DNA from: Thalassotalea sp. Sam97
Lineage (GTDB): Bacteria > Pseudomonadota > Gammaproteobacteria > Enterobacterales > Alteromonadaceae
Assembly (NCBI RefSeq): GCF_041379765.1
Contig: NZ_CP166919.1
Span: 2,542,001-2,606,000 of the forward strand
Reading direction: 5' to 3'
Length of the DNA: 64,000 bases
The notes beneath the pieces are model-generated. The model ran no database searches, was not told the origin of the DNA, and saw nothing but the letters and a program-made list of their open reading frames with translations. Numbering within the stretch: position 1 is the stretch's first letter; every line of letters begins with the position of its first letter. The position numbers and the translations under genes were made by a program. Below, piece after piece: positions 9,952-20,741 of this stretch.

Positions 9952-10434
9952 TTAGTCTTTAAAGTTGTTAAACTGAAAGCTTTGCTCTAGCTCTGCGTCA
10001 CGTACCAAAGCCATCACCGCTTGCAAGTCATCACGCTTTTTACCGGTAATACGTAACTTATCGCCTTGAATCGATGCTTGTACTTTGATTTTACTATCTT
10101 TAATTAGCTTAACTAATTTTTTCGCAACCGCTTGTTCTATACCAACTTTAAAAGAAAGGTGTTGAGTATAGGTTTTACCGGTGTGATCAAGCTTACCAAG
10201 CGTCATCGCTTTAGCGTCAATTTGGCGTTTTGCTAATTGCGCACGCAGCATATCGAGCATTTGCTTAATCTGAAAATCACCTTCAGCTTTAGCAGTCACA
10301 TTAGGGTTCTTATATTCAAAAGAGGCTTCAACGCCACGAAAATCAAAACGAGTGCTTAATTCACGAGTCGCATTTTCAGTGGCATTACGAACTTCTTCCA
10401 TGTCCACTTCTGAGACAATATCAAATGATGGCAT
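9952..10434 (-). CDS. yajQ: YajQ-family nucleotide-binding protein
   Basis: Member of the YajQ/DUF520 family, small cytoplasmic proteins with two tandem RRM-like folds. Homologues bind nucleic acid, GTP or cyclic di-GMP. The 160-aa length is typical, and the N-terminus MPSFDIVSEVDMEEVRNA and the FDFRGV segment are family hallmarks. It is transcribed divergently from the VanZ-like gene. The biochemical role in this organism is not shown by the sequence. Confidence 0.92.
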   Translation of the reverse strand: MPSFDIVSEVDMEEVRNATENATRELSTRFDFRGVEASFEYKNPNVTAKAEGDFQIKQMLDMLRAQLAKRQIDAKAMTLGKLDHTGKTYTQHLSFKVGIEQAVAKKLVKLIKDSKIKVQASIQGDKLRITGKKRDDLQAVMALVRDAELEQSFQFNNFKD

Positions 10435-10584
10435 TATGATTAACCTATCTATGTTTAGCTATAAATTATTGGCTCAAAGAGTACCAAAGCCCGCCAATAT
10501 TATCCATATAAGATAGTAAAATGTTAGCTCTTTCATGCTAGTATAATCGCCTTAATTGTTAATAATTCGGGCAAATGTTAATAA

Positions 10585-10950
10585 ATGACAGGTAACACTG
10601 CCAAATCAGTATTGATCTCTTATGCGTTTACTCTACTGTGTATCGGCGTAATCGTTGTTAGCAATGGTAGTGACATCAACTTATGGCTAATTAAACACGG
10701 TTTACTTGATAAAGCCGGACACTTTATTGGTTTTTTGCTACTCAGTGCTATCGTCGATAGGGTTGTCAAACTCAACCTCACCGTTACGATTACCGCCCTT
10801 ATTATCTATTCAGGGTTAACAGAGCTTTGCCAATGGGTTTTGGGGTTTCGTAACGCTGAGTTTTTAGATTTCGTCGCTGACGCTGCTGGCTGCTTCAGTT
10901 ATTATATCGTCATCAAAATCATCACTTGGTTAAGGAACGCAAACGCTTGA
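10585..10950 (+). CDS. VanZ-like small membrane protein
   Basis: 121-aa membrane protein with about four hydrophobic segments. The motif DKAGHFIGFLLLS followed by TELCQWVLGFRNAEFLDFVADAAG is characteristic of VanZ-family proteins, whose general function is unknown outside teicoplanin resistance. Its TGA overlaps the TTG start of the next gene (TTGA), so the two are translationally coupled. Confidence 0.75.
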   Translation: MTGNTAKSVLISYAFTLLCIGVIVVSNGSDINLWLIKHGLLDKAGHFIGFLLLSAIVDRVVKLNLTVTITALIIYSGLTELCQWVLGFRNAEFLDFVADAAGCFSYYIVIKIITWLRNANA

Positions 10951-11840
10951 ATATTGTCATTATAGGCACTGGCGCCATCGCCGGTTTGTTTGCCACTTTG
11001 CTCAGCGAAAACAACACTAAAGGCTCGCTATCAGTTAAAAGTAGAGAAGCGAAAACCGGGCATTGGCAATTTAGTTTTCAGTCTCTTGAAGGTAATCTCA
11101 AAACTGTTTCTATCCCGTACACTCAACCGTCAGACATCCAAGCAGCAGACATTATTATCAGTTGCGTAAAATCCTATGACGTTCAGCGTGCAATTGCGAG
11201 TATTGCCCCACACATACATAACAACTGTAGTATTGTCCTTTGTCATAATGGCTTAGGCACTAGCGAACAAATTAGCCGCTACTTACATCAAGACAATCGG
11301 CTTTATTATTTATTAACGACAATGGCTTCACGGCGTGTCTCAGCGCACCATATCCAACATACTGGACTTGGTGAAAATCACCTCGGTGCACATAATCAGG
11401 CTATTGCACCCGCGGCAATCCATCAACTTGCTCTGCAACTCCCGTCAACCATATTATGTGATGACATTGCTTATCGGCAATGGCAAAAGCTTGCGATTAA
11501 TTGTGCCATTAATCCATTAACGGCAATATTTGATGTGACCAACGGTGAGCTAGCGCAAAGCCAATATAAAGAAACCATCGTTAAGACGCTAAAAGAAGTC
11601 GTCGAAGTAGCACATGCTGAAAATATCTCCCTTGATTATCAAATGACTCTAGCCTCAGTATGGCGTGTCATCGAGCTGACAGCGGCTAACAGTTCTTCCA
11701 TGCGTGAAGACATCCGTAATAACAGGCAAACCGAAATTGACTTCATTAACGGCTATATTGTTAACTCTGGGGCTAATCATGGCATCAGGACAACAGTAAA
11801 TAAGCACTTACAAACCACCATTAAACGACTTTCAAAATAA
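10947..11840 (+). CDS. panE: 2-dehydropantoate 2-reductase (ketopantoate reductase)
   Basis: NADPH-dependent reduction of ketopantoate to pantoate for coenzyme A synthesis. I start it at the TTG inside the overlap with the VanZ-like gene, because AAGGA lies about eight bases upstream; the next in-frame start upstream would place that ribosome site inside the gene. The roughly 297-aa product has the Rossmann motif GTGAIAGLFA at its N-terminus, the conserved CHNGLG and the catalytic-domain segment KLAINCAINPLTA. An in-frame extension of seven codons is possible. Confidence 0.85.
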   Translation: MNIVIIGTGAIAGLFATLLSENNTKGSLSVKSREAKTGHWQFSFQSLEGNLKTVSIPYTQPSDIQAADIIISCVKSYDVQRAIASIAPHIHNNCSIVLCHNGLGTSEQISRYLHQDNRLYYLLTTMASRRVSAHHIQHTGLGENHLGAHNQAIAPAAIHQLALQLPSTILCDDIAYRQWQKLAINCAINPLTAIFDVTNGELAQSQYKETIVKTLKEVVEVAHAENISLDYQMTLASVWRVIELTAANSSSMREDIRNNRQTEIDFINGYIVNSGANHGIRTTVNKHLQTTIKRLSK

Positions 11841-12163
11841 TAAAGAACATGCTGTTTAAGGTGTCAGCCCTGATTACCATTGATAGATTAATAGCGCTTA
11901 ACGAGACTTCAGTGGCGCAAGTCACCGATGGAAAATCAATTGATGGGAAAGTGGGTATAAATGACAAGGTTATATACATAATAAAAACATACAGAGAAAG
12001 CATTAATATTATAAAGCAAAGGCTGATAACATGCTTAGTGCCTGAAATGAGCGTATTGCGTAGCTATCAGCGAAACGCCAAAGGTTTAGCACCGCGCTAA
12101 TGTTTCCTCTGTTACTATCTTGAGTATATAACCTTTATCGATTGTTAGGTTAAAGCGAACAAG
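11841..12163. other. Gene-free interval between two convergent genes
   Basis: About 320 bases between panE and the HIT gene. An open frame of 83 codons (11849-12100) has no ribosome site, no recognisable motif and unremarkable composition; I do not call it. No clear terminator stem is visible. Confidence 0.5.
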
Positions 12164-12586
12164 CTACTTAACGATCTCTTTTAAAGCTGGTAACAATGCG
12201 GCTTTAATTTCATCGATTTGCTGTTCAGTGTAAGGCACTAATGGACGCACCCCCCATATCGGCTTTGGCCAAGCGGCATCGTGACGATAACGTACCACAT
12301 GATGAATGTGCAACTGTGGTGTCATATTTCCCAACGCGGCAACATTCATCTTTTCTCCGTGAAACACTTGCATTAACACTTCACTTAACGCACTCGACTC
12401 ATTGAGAAATTGCTGCTGATCTTGCCAATCCAATTCATATAAGTCTTTTATATCTGCACGGCGTGGCACGAGGATAAACCATGGATACTGGCTGTCGTTA
12501 CACAATAATAATGTGCACAGAGGAAAATCTAAAAGCTCAATGCCATCTCGTTGTAAATCGCTGTGCAAGGTAAAGTTGTCGCTCAT
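12164..12586 (-). CDS. HIT-family hydrolase
   Basis: Small (140 aa) histidine-triad protein, a nucleotidyl hydrolase or transferase fold. The triad region is LHIHHVVRY at about residues 92-100, followed by RHDAAWPKPIWG, which is typical of a proteobacterial HIT subgroup. The WFILVPRRADIKDLYEL stretch is the usual N-terminal HIT strand. The substrate is unknown. It is next to ylqF with a 71-base gap. Confidence 0.85.
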   Translation of the reverse strand: MSDNFTLHSDLQRDGIELLDFPLCTLLLCNDSQYPWFILVPRRADIKDLYELDWQDQQQFLNESSALSEVLMQVFHGEKMNVAALGNMTPQLHIHHVVRYRHDAAWPKPIWGVRPLVPYTEQQIDEIKAALLPALKEIVK

Positions 12587-12657
12587 ACATGATCCTTATT
12601 ATGTCATTTTCTGCTACTGCGTGAGCCATATCGGAGCCACGCTGGTACATTAATGGG

Positions 12658-13611
12658 TTATTTTTTTAATTTCTTTTTCTTAGGTTTATTTTTTCTACCA
12701 CGACCACGTGCTGCTTTTTTCGCTTCACGTTCTGCTTGGCGTTGCTGTTCTAGCTCGGCAAAGTAAACCTGCTCCTTTTCAACCATATCAGGGGTTTCAA
12801 AGGTAATTGGGCCAAGTGTTTTATCACGAATTTCGTTGATTAAAATCTCTGACGCTTTATGAAAATCAACATGACCACCTGCCTTAACACAGCCTCGTTT
12901 ACGTCCTAATTCTTCGATAAACAAAAAATCTTGGTCTGGTAGGTCATCTATCTTATAACGCTCTTGTAAACGCTGAGGATAAGCAGATAACAAATATTCA
13001 GCAGCGAAGCAGGCGATCTCTTCGTGTTCAAATGCTGTATCTTTAACACCACCAGAAATAGCCAATCGATAGCCACTATTTTCATTGGCAATTTTCGGCC
13101 ACAACATACCCGGCGTATCAAACAAATACAAACCGTCCTCAAGACGTATACGTTGTTGTGATTTTGTGACCGCAGGCTCATTACCAACTTTGGCCTTTAC
13201 TTTACCAACTAAGGTATTCAGTAATGTAGATTTACCTACATTAGGTATACCCATAATCATGGCATTTATTTGCTTACCCGGTTCATTTTTATTGGGTGCT
13301 AACTTGCGAATTAATTCAGGGATCAGCTTAGCCGTTACAGGCTCTTCTGTCGTTAATGCTATCGCTTTAACATTATGCTGTGACTCAAAATAGTCTATCC
13401 AAACTTTGGTTAGCTCAGGATCGGCGAGGTCACTTTTATTCAAAATCTTAATTAATGGTTTTTCTCCACGAATTTCAGTGATCATTGGGTTTTCACTACT
13501 GAACGGCAATCGCGCGTCACAGACTTCAATTACCACATCGATTTGATGGATGATTTCTTTAATTTCTTTTTGGGCCTTATGCATGTGCCCCGGGAACCAA
13601 TTAATAGCCAT
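12658..13611 (-). CDS. ylqF: Ribosome biogenesis GTPase YlqF/RbgA-like
   Basis: Circularly permuted GTPase acting in late large-subunit assembly in the species where it has been studied. The start is set at MAINWFPGHM, the canonical N-terminus, six codons inside the longest frame; this gives 317 aa. The permuted motif order is clear: G4 NKSD (58-61), then G1 GIPNVGKST (121-129), then G3 DTPG (165-168). The lysine/arginine-rich tail (RGRGRKNKPKKKKLKK) is suited to rRNA binding. Confidence 0.9.
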   Translation of the reverse strand: MAINWFPGHMHKAQKEIKEIIHQIDVVIEVCDARLPFSSENPMITEIRGEKPLIKILNKSDLADPELTKVWIDYFESQHNVKAIALTTEEPVTAKLIPELIRKLAPNKNEPGKQINAMIMGIPNVGKSTLLNTLVGKVKAKVGNEPAVTKSQQRIRLEDGLYLFDTPGMLWPKIANENSGYRLAISGGVKDTAFEHEEIACFAAEYLLSAYPQRLQERYKIDDLPDQDFLFIEELGRKRGCVKAGGHVDFHKASEILINEIRDKTLGPITFETPDMVEKEQVYFAELEQQRQAEREAKKAARGRGRKNKPKKKKLKK

Positions 13612-13922
13612 AGAAGTTTTTAAATACAAAAAGATATGCCTATTTTAGCAAGTTAATAGCGTGGATACATTATTATTACCATTTAATGCCTCACTAATGA
13701 CTTGCTTACCGTGATGAACTGAAAAACTTACAACGCAATTAACGACGGTGTTAATAACTGACTAGAATACCGTGTTGCTAAGGTGAAATTATCGGTTATA
13801 AATTGTAGCAAGTAGATTCAATAGTAAAAAAAGGTGCTAAGATTGCGCCGTTATTTGATGACTCAGCAGGACGCTAATTTTCTTCATGATGAAATAACCT
13901 TTTACCATTTTGAGGTCCCATT

Positions 13923-14177
13923 ATGGAACTTATTGAAGTGTTCGGCTTTGCAGCTTCTGTCGTTGTCGCAATATCGTTAATGATGAAAAATATTGTGCAC
14001 TTGCGTATTACGAATATGATCGGTTGCGCTATGTTCTCGATCTACGGCTTTACTATTGGCGCATTACCTGTCGGCATGATGAATGCCTTTATCATGTGCG
14101 TTAATATCTACTACCTGAGCAAAATGTATATTGACAAGCGTCATGCCCAAAACGAACTAACTGTACCTGCGGTTTAA
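13923..14177 (+). CDS. Small three-helix membrane protein (YgjV/SemiSWEET-like)
   Basis: 84-aa hydrophobic protein with three predicted membrane helices, a good start context and a strong terminator directly after it. The pattern of an N-terminal helix, then RITNMIGCAMFSIYGFTIGALPVGMMNA, then a third helix resembles YgjV-family and PQ-loop half-transporter proteins. I assign only this fold similarity; the substrate and function are unknown. Confidence 0.65.
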   Translation: MELIEVFGFAASVVVAISLMMKNIVHLRITNMIGCAMFSIYGFTIGALPVGMMNAFIMCVNIYYLSKMYIDKRHAQNELTVPAV

Positions 14178-14198
14178 TCGTTTACATTAATCAAGTAT

Positions 14199-14234
14199 AA
14201 AAACCCCGCCCATCTATACGATGGGCGGGGTTTA
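14199..14234 (+). terminator. Strong intrinsic terminator
   Basis: AACCCCGCCCATC pairs perfectly with GATGGGCGGGGTT around a TATAC loop, with T residues following. It terminates the small membrane gene and could also act from the opposite side. Confidence 0.9.
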
Positions 14235-14296
14235 TTTGTCTACTGTCTAGATAACGTGTGAATCACCCTTTCTAACACACATATTTATAAACTTAA

Positions 14297-14818
14297 TTAA
14301 TTTTTCTTTGTTTCCACTTTGATGTTGTGACCACCGTTACCCAACCAAAGACTTACTGCAACAAGTAAAACAATGAATGCGAGATACAAAAGGCCTAAAA
14401 TATCTGTCGGTTTTATCTCAACAAGATAAGCAAACACCTTTATGACCAAAAGCATTATCACCACTTTTCCAAGCTTTGCTTTTAACTGATCAATCGACTT
14501 TATTTCATAAGCCTTTGATGCGTGTTGTCGAGTGTTCTCAATTGGGCTTATAAATAACTCATATAAACCAAATGCAAAAATGAACAAAACCGAAGCTAAT
14601 AAAAATGTATCTAATATTTCAACAACATAAAGAATAATATTATCACGAGTTACTGTCGTTGATTGAGTTATAAGATAATCTGACAATGCACTAATGAGAT
14701 GAATGACTTCATACAGACCTAAACCTATTAAAGATATACCAGTCACCATACAAGAGATGACTCCTAAAACAAGGATTATACGGCTGTTCCATAACATAGA
14801 CTCGAATAACTTTTCCAT
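14297..14818 (-). CDS. YqhA family (UPF0114) membrane protein
   Basis: 173 aa from the ATG that follows AGGAG by four bases; the longest frame adds 17 codons without such a site. Four hydrophobic helices are visible, and the sequence MEKLFESMLWNSRIILVLGV plus FGLYELFISPIE matches the UPF0114/YqhA family, inner-membrane proteins of unknown role. No operon partner is visible; the next feature is the decayed repeat array. Confidence 0.85.
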   Translation of the reverse strand: MEKLFESMLWNSRIILVLGVISCMVTGISLIGLGLYEVIHLISALSDYLITQSTTVTRDNIILYVVEILDTFLLASVLFIFAFGLYELFISPIENTRQHASKAYEIKSIDQLKAKLGKVVIMLLVIKVFAYLVEIKPTDILGLLYLAFIVLLVAVSLWLGNGGHNIKVETKKN

Positions 14819-15026
14819 TAAACTCCTACTCCCTGACGTTTTATAAATACGAGAAAAACTATTGAGCAATAATGCCTTAACTAACCAACGATGTAAACGT
14901 CGGCTTAGCCAACTCAGCGCTATGGCTAAGCAAAAGTATTATATATTAGTAATTAGAGACACCGACATGGATTTGGAAATACCACGAATTCAAGAAGCAA
15001 AAAAACGTCGCGAGGTCTGGTTTTTC

Positions 15027-15146
15027 TAAATAGAAAGCCTAGCGATTATGTCCATGGATGGACGGTATGACGATGTTTCATGGAAGGAAAAACATCGTGA
15101 ATCTACGCAGTAGGTCGAGCCGAGGCCTTAAACGAGAAAAGCCCGT
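15027..15146 (-). repeat. Decayed 5S-tail/terminator unit, copy A
   Basis: 120-base unit repeated at 15970-16089 with about five substitutions. Read on the minus strand it contains the start of an intrinsic terminator, the word GGCTCGACCTAC, a CTAC-N3-GTAG hairpin, a hairpin around GATGTTT, the palindrome GTCCATCCATGGAC (15050-15063) and finally AATCGCTAGGCTTTC, which resembles the last bases of the 5S gene (CATCGCCAGGCTTCC). See findings. Confidence 0.75.
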
Positions 15147-15165
15147 CGTTAAGACGGGTTTTTCT
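15135..15165 (-). terminator. Intrinsic terminator of repeat copy A
   Basis: AAGCCCGTC pairs with the complementary GACGGG arm around a GTTAA loop. It is the third of three terminators arranged in series beyond the 5S gene. Confidence 0.7.
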
Positions 15166-15170
15166 TAATT

Positions 15171-15970
15171 AACCTGAACTCGGGATAAAAATTTGAACTA
15201 AATGCTAGCTCCACGATCAGATCGTTCGAGCAAAAACCATAAGAACTAGAGCTAGCATGAATAAATTAGTTGAGTTGTTTACTGATTTCGATGATTTTTG
15301 TAAATTTTTTGTCCCTGAGTGGCGCTCTTACCAACTAAAGCAAGGCCAGATAAAAAGAGAGCGTGCTTGCCAAATGTCGATGTCCGAAATAATGACGGTC
15401 ATTGTGCTTTTTCACATGTCTCACCATCGAGATTTTAAAAATTTTTACATCGGCTATGTTGCTCGATTTCATAAGAAGGATTTTCCAAACCTGCTGAGTT
15501 ACACTCGTTTTCTCGAGCTTATGCCGCGCGCTGTCGTGCCCCTATCTAGCTATTTCAAGACACTCAAATCAACCGACACTGACATATGTTTCATTGATTC
15601 AACAAGCATAAAAGTCTGCCACAACTTACGGATACCGAGGCACAAAACATTTGATGGGTGACAAAGGCTATATAAGTAGCAGACTAGAGCAGTCACTCGC
15701 AGAACGAGGGGTAAGGTTTATCACGAATGTGCGCAGCAATATGAAAGCCAAAGTTATCTCTGCGTGGGACAAAGCAATGCTGTCAAAGCGCTTTATTATC
15801 GAAACGGTAAACGACCAGCTAAAGAATATTTGCCAACTTGAGCATTATAGACACCGCAGTATACATGGGCTGCTACTTACTGTGCTTGGTGCATTAATAG
15901 CTTATAACCATAAAACAAATAAGCCATCAATTACTGTTGAAGAATTGATGGCTTAAACCGATCTGAGGTT
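15171..15970 (+). mobile_element. Internally deleted IS982-family element
   Basis: About 800 bases bounded by imperfect inverted ends: AACCTGAACTCGGGATAAA on the left and, read inward from the right, AACCTCAGATCGGTTTAAG. It sits exactly at the junction between array units A and B. A TTAA is present at both edges but no longer target duplication is obvious. Intact family members are about 1 kb; the missing length matches the deletion in the transposase gene. Confidence 0.75.
15257..15956 (+). pseudogene. IS982-family transposase, internal deletion and frameshift
   Basis: Two overlapping frames. 15257-15661 encodes the N-terminal 134 aa, ending at CFIDSTSIKVCHNLRIPRHKTFDG in two parts (the first catalytic Asp is in FIDST). 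15651-15956 encodes GDKGYISSRLEQ onward, with the second Asp in GDKGY and the Glu in FIIETVND. In complete relatives these two segments are separated by roughly 50-60 residues. Here they are joined out of frame, so the protein cannot be made whole although all three DDE motifs survive. Not expected to transpose on its own; it could be mobilised in trans if the ends are intact. Confidence 0.85.
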
Positions 15971-16089
15971 AAATAGAAAGCCTAGCGATTATGTCCATGG
16001 ATGGACGGTATGACGATGTTTCATGGAAGGAAAAACATCGTGAACCTACGTAGTAGGTCGAGCCAATACCTTAAACGAGAAAAGCCCGT
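15970..16089 (-). repeat. Decayed 5S-tail/terminator unit, copy B
   Basis: Second copy of the 120-base unit at 15027-15146. It contains the palindrome GTCCATCCATGGAC (15993-16006) and the hairpin ACCTAC-TAC-GTAGGT. In copy A the matching stem has changed to CTAC-TGC-GTAG. Copies A and B flank the IS982 remnant as direct repeats. Confidence 0.75.
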
Positions 16090-16108
16090 TCAAACGAACG
16101 GGCTTTTC
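16079..16108 (-). terminator. Intrinsic terminator of repeat copy B
   Basis: AAAAGCCCGTTC / GAACGGGCTTTT perfect stem with an AAAC loop. It is the second terminator in series after the rRNA operon. Confidence 0.8.
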
Positions 16109-16174
16109 GGAATTGGAAGCCTGGGGATAAGCCACATGGATGTGGTGAATATCGAAAATCCATGGATGCAATTT

Positions 16175-17494
16175 GGTACCGTCCCAGAAAGTGTGTCTCT
16201 CTTATTTTAATTTCAGTTTCAAATTACCTAGTTAAACAAGTTACTTTTCTCAAAGCGACTTATCGGGTATTGGTAAGTCGTTTTATTCATATCCAGTGCT
16301 ACCTTACTTAGAATGGTTAATACAGAATCAACACTTGGCATGGAATTCCTTATTTTTAACGTTCGTTTGAATGATTTATTTAATCGTTCAATCCAGTTGG
16401 TAGTATAAATCATATTGCGGATGATCGGCTCAAAGTCCAAGTATGTGGCGTAATACTGCAAGTACGGCTTATCAATAAACATCTTAAAGTTAGAATATCT
16501 CTTACCCCACTTCTCATATAACCACCGAGCGCGGATCATAAGTTCTTCACGGTCATCTGATTGATCATCTAAATTAAAGACAAACCTCAAATCATCAGCG
16601 ACTTCACCACGATGAGACTTCTTCACTTTTTTTAAGATGTTGCGTTTCATATGTAAGACGCACTTTTGAATTTTACATTGATAATGCTGTTCAATGGCCG
16701 AATCTAAGCCCGATAGGTTATCAATCACAGCAAGGTCGATTTGCTTGAGGCCACGCTCCTTTAAATCTAACAAGATGTCATCCCAATTGGCTGCTGATTC
16801 GGTCGGTGCATTGTAAATACCAATCACTTCACGAGTCATGTCGTGCTTTACCGCTAAAACGATATAGTAGGCTTCGCTAGAAACCGTTTCAGGCTTTGTT
16901 TTGATAAATGTCACATCGAGATAAATGATGGGGTAATAATCGCATAACTTCTGTTTTCTGAAGTCTTCCATTTCCTCATATAGGCTCTTAGTAATGCGCG
17001 ATACGGCGCTTCGAGTGAGCTTTTGGCCATAGATAGATTCAGTTATTGATTCAATTTCTCGAGTTGTAAGCCCCTTGGCATAAAGCTCAAAACAAAGTTC
17101 GTTCAGTGTATCGCTTTGCTCTTTCATGACATTGAGGATCCAAGGCTTGAATTGATTTAATCGATCACGAGGTACCTGTAAAGATAGAGCATCACCTATA
17201 CCTAAGCCTGCCACAGGTCTATAGCCATTGCCTTTGTTACCTTGAGAAGATCTTAGGTATTCCGTTCGCTCAGCTTTCATAAATGAATTAAGGGCGAGCT
17301 CTAATACCTAATTTAGACCACCTGGCTTTTGGATTAAAGAATCTAATGCTGCTTGAATTTGCTTACTATTCAGCGTTAAATTAGTCATAGTCTCTCTCCG
17401 TTTGTTGTTGATTGTTTTTTGGTCGAAACTTTCAACTAAACTAAGAGAGACTTTTTTATTTGTCTAGTGGGACACACTTTAGTGGGACGGTATG
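16175..17494 (-). mobile_element. IS256-family insertion sequence, 1,320 bp
   Basis: Ends are imperfect inverted repeats sharing TACCGTCCCA and AAGTGTGT. The element is flanked by an 8-base target duplication TGCAATTT at 16167-16174 and 17495-17502. Length, duplication size and transposase type all fit the IS256 family. The clean duplication suggests a fairly recent insertion. Confidence 0.9.
16228..17388 (-). pseudogene. IS256-family transposase with in-frame amber codon
   Basis: DDE mutator-type transposase. The natural start is the ATG at 17388 (MTNLTLNSKQIQAAL), preceded by GGAGAG. Codon 27 is TAG (17308-17310), after which the same frame continues VLELALNSFMKAERTEYL to the end, 386 sense codons in all. 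The catalytic motifs remain: YLDVTF, AVIDNLSG and WIERLNKSFKR. A single change such as CAG to TAG explains it. Re-initiation at the internal ATG (17280) would give 350 aa lacking the first 36 residues, which might retain some activity. I call it a probable pseudogene. Confidence 0.8.
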
Positions 17495-17542
17495 TGCAAT
17501 TTTTCGATAACTACGTTGTAGGTCGAGCCAGCAATAGAAAGC

Positions 17543-17573
17543 AAAAAAGGCTGCACAATGTGCAGCCTTTCTT
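17543..17573 (-). terminator. rRNA operon intrinsic terminator
   Basis: GGCTGCA / TGCAGCC stem flanked by A and T runs, about ten bases beyond the 5S 3' end on the transcribed strand. It is the first of the three terminators in series. Confidence 0.88.
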
Positions 17574-17582
17574 TTAATTGGA

Positions 17583-17700
17583 AGCCTGGCGATGACCTAC
17601 TCTCACATGGGAACTCCCACACTACCATCGGCGCTACTTCGTTTCACTTCTGAGTTCGGCATGGGTTCAGGTGGTTCCAAAGTGCTATTGTCGCCAGACA
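17583..17700 (-). rRNA. rrf: 5S ribosomal RNA
   Basis: Recognised from the conserved core CCGAACTCAGAAGTGAAAC and the closing stem TCTGGCG / CGCCAGG. It is the last gene of the rRNA operon. The ends are estimated from the terminal stem. Its 3' tail sequence is echoed by the array units further downstream. Confidence 0.95.
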
Positions 17701-17710
17701 AAAAACTTTT

Positions 17711-17749
17711 ATACATGGATGTATTTATGTCTCGAAGCCATGGATGGCT
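17711..17749 (-). repeat. Two AUCCAU hairpins in the 23S-5S spacer
   Basis: Perfect 14-base palindromic arms around CC: ATACATCCATGTAT (17711-17724) and AGCCATCCATGGCT (17736-17749) read on the transcribed strand. The six central bases are shared; the stems differ but remain paired. They belong to the hairpin family described in the findings. Confidence 0.75.
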
Positions 17750-17861
17750 AGGAGCGACGACTCCACATATTTAATAATCTGGAAAGTGATATCTTATTTC
17801 TTTCAATATGAATGCTTGAACTTATTTGTCAGACCATACGAAAACCTCTTGGGTGTTGTAT

Positions 17862-20741
<2,880 letters not shown>

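Larger units (their letters stand above)
16109..17542 (-). repeat. Decayed 5S-tail/terminator unit, copy C, split by IS256
   Basis: Third array unit, closest to the 5S gene. Its outer part (from 16109) has the 5S-like tail CCAGGCTTCCAATT read on the minus strand and the palindrome CCACATCCATGTGG (16132-16145). Its inner part (17503-17542) has CTACAACGTAG and GGCTCGACC. Removing the IS256 element and one target copy restores a continuous hairpin: ATCGAAAA pairs with TTTTCGAT around a centre containing ATCCAT. Confidence 0.7.

Noticed and set aside
11849..12100. 83-codon frame after panE
   Set aside because: No ribosome site, no recognisable motif, no hydrophobic or compositional signal; probably chance in an A/T-rich gap.
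14967..15029. 20-codon frame reading MDLEIPRIQEAKKRREVWFF, ending at the first bases of repeat copy A
   Set aside because: Too short to support; only a weak upstream GAGA. It may be a remnant of an older gene truncated by the array, but nothing identifies it.
15027..16089. 120-base direct repeats around the IS982 remnant as a composite transposon
   Set aside because: The repeats lack transposon ends and continue as a third divergent unit next to the 5S gene, so they belong to the terminator array.
16001..16210. 69-codon frame across repeat B and the left IS256 end
   Set aside because: Crosses an insertion junction and contains hairpin and terminator sequence; not a gene.
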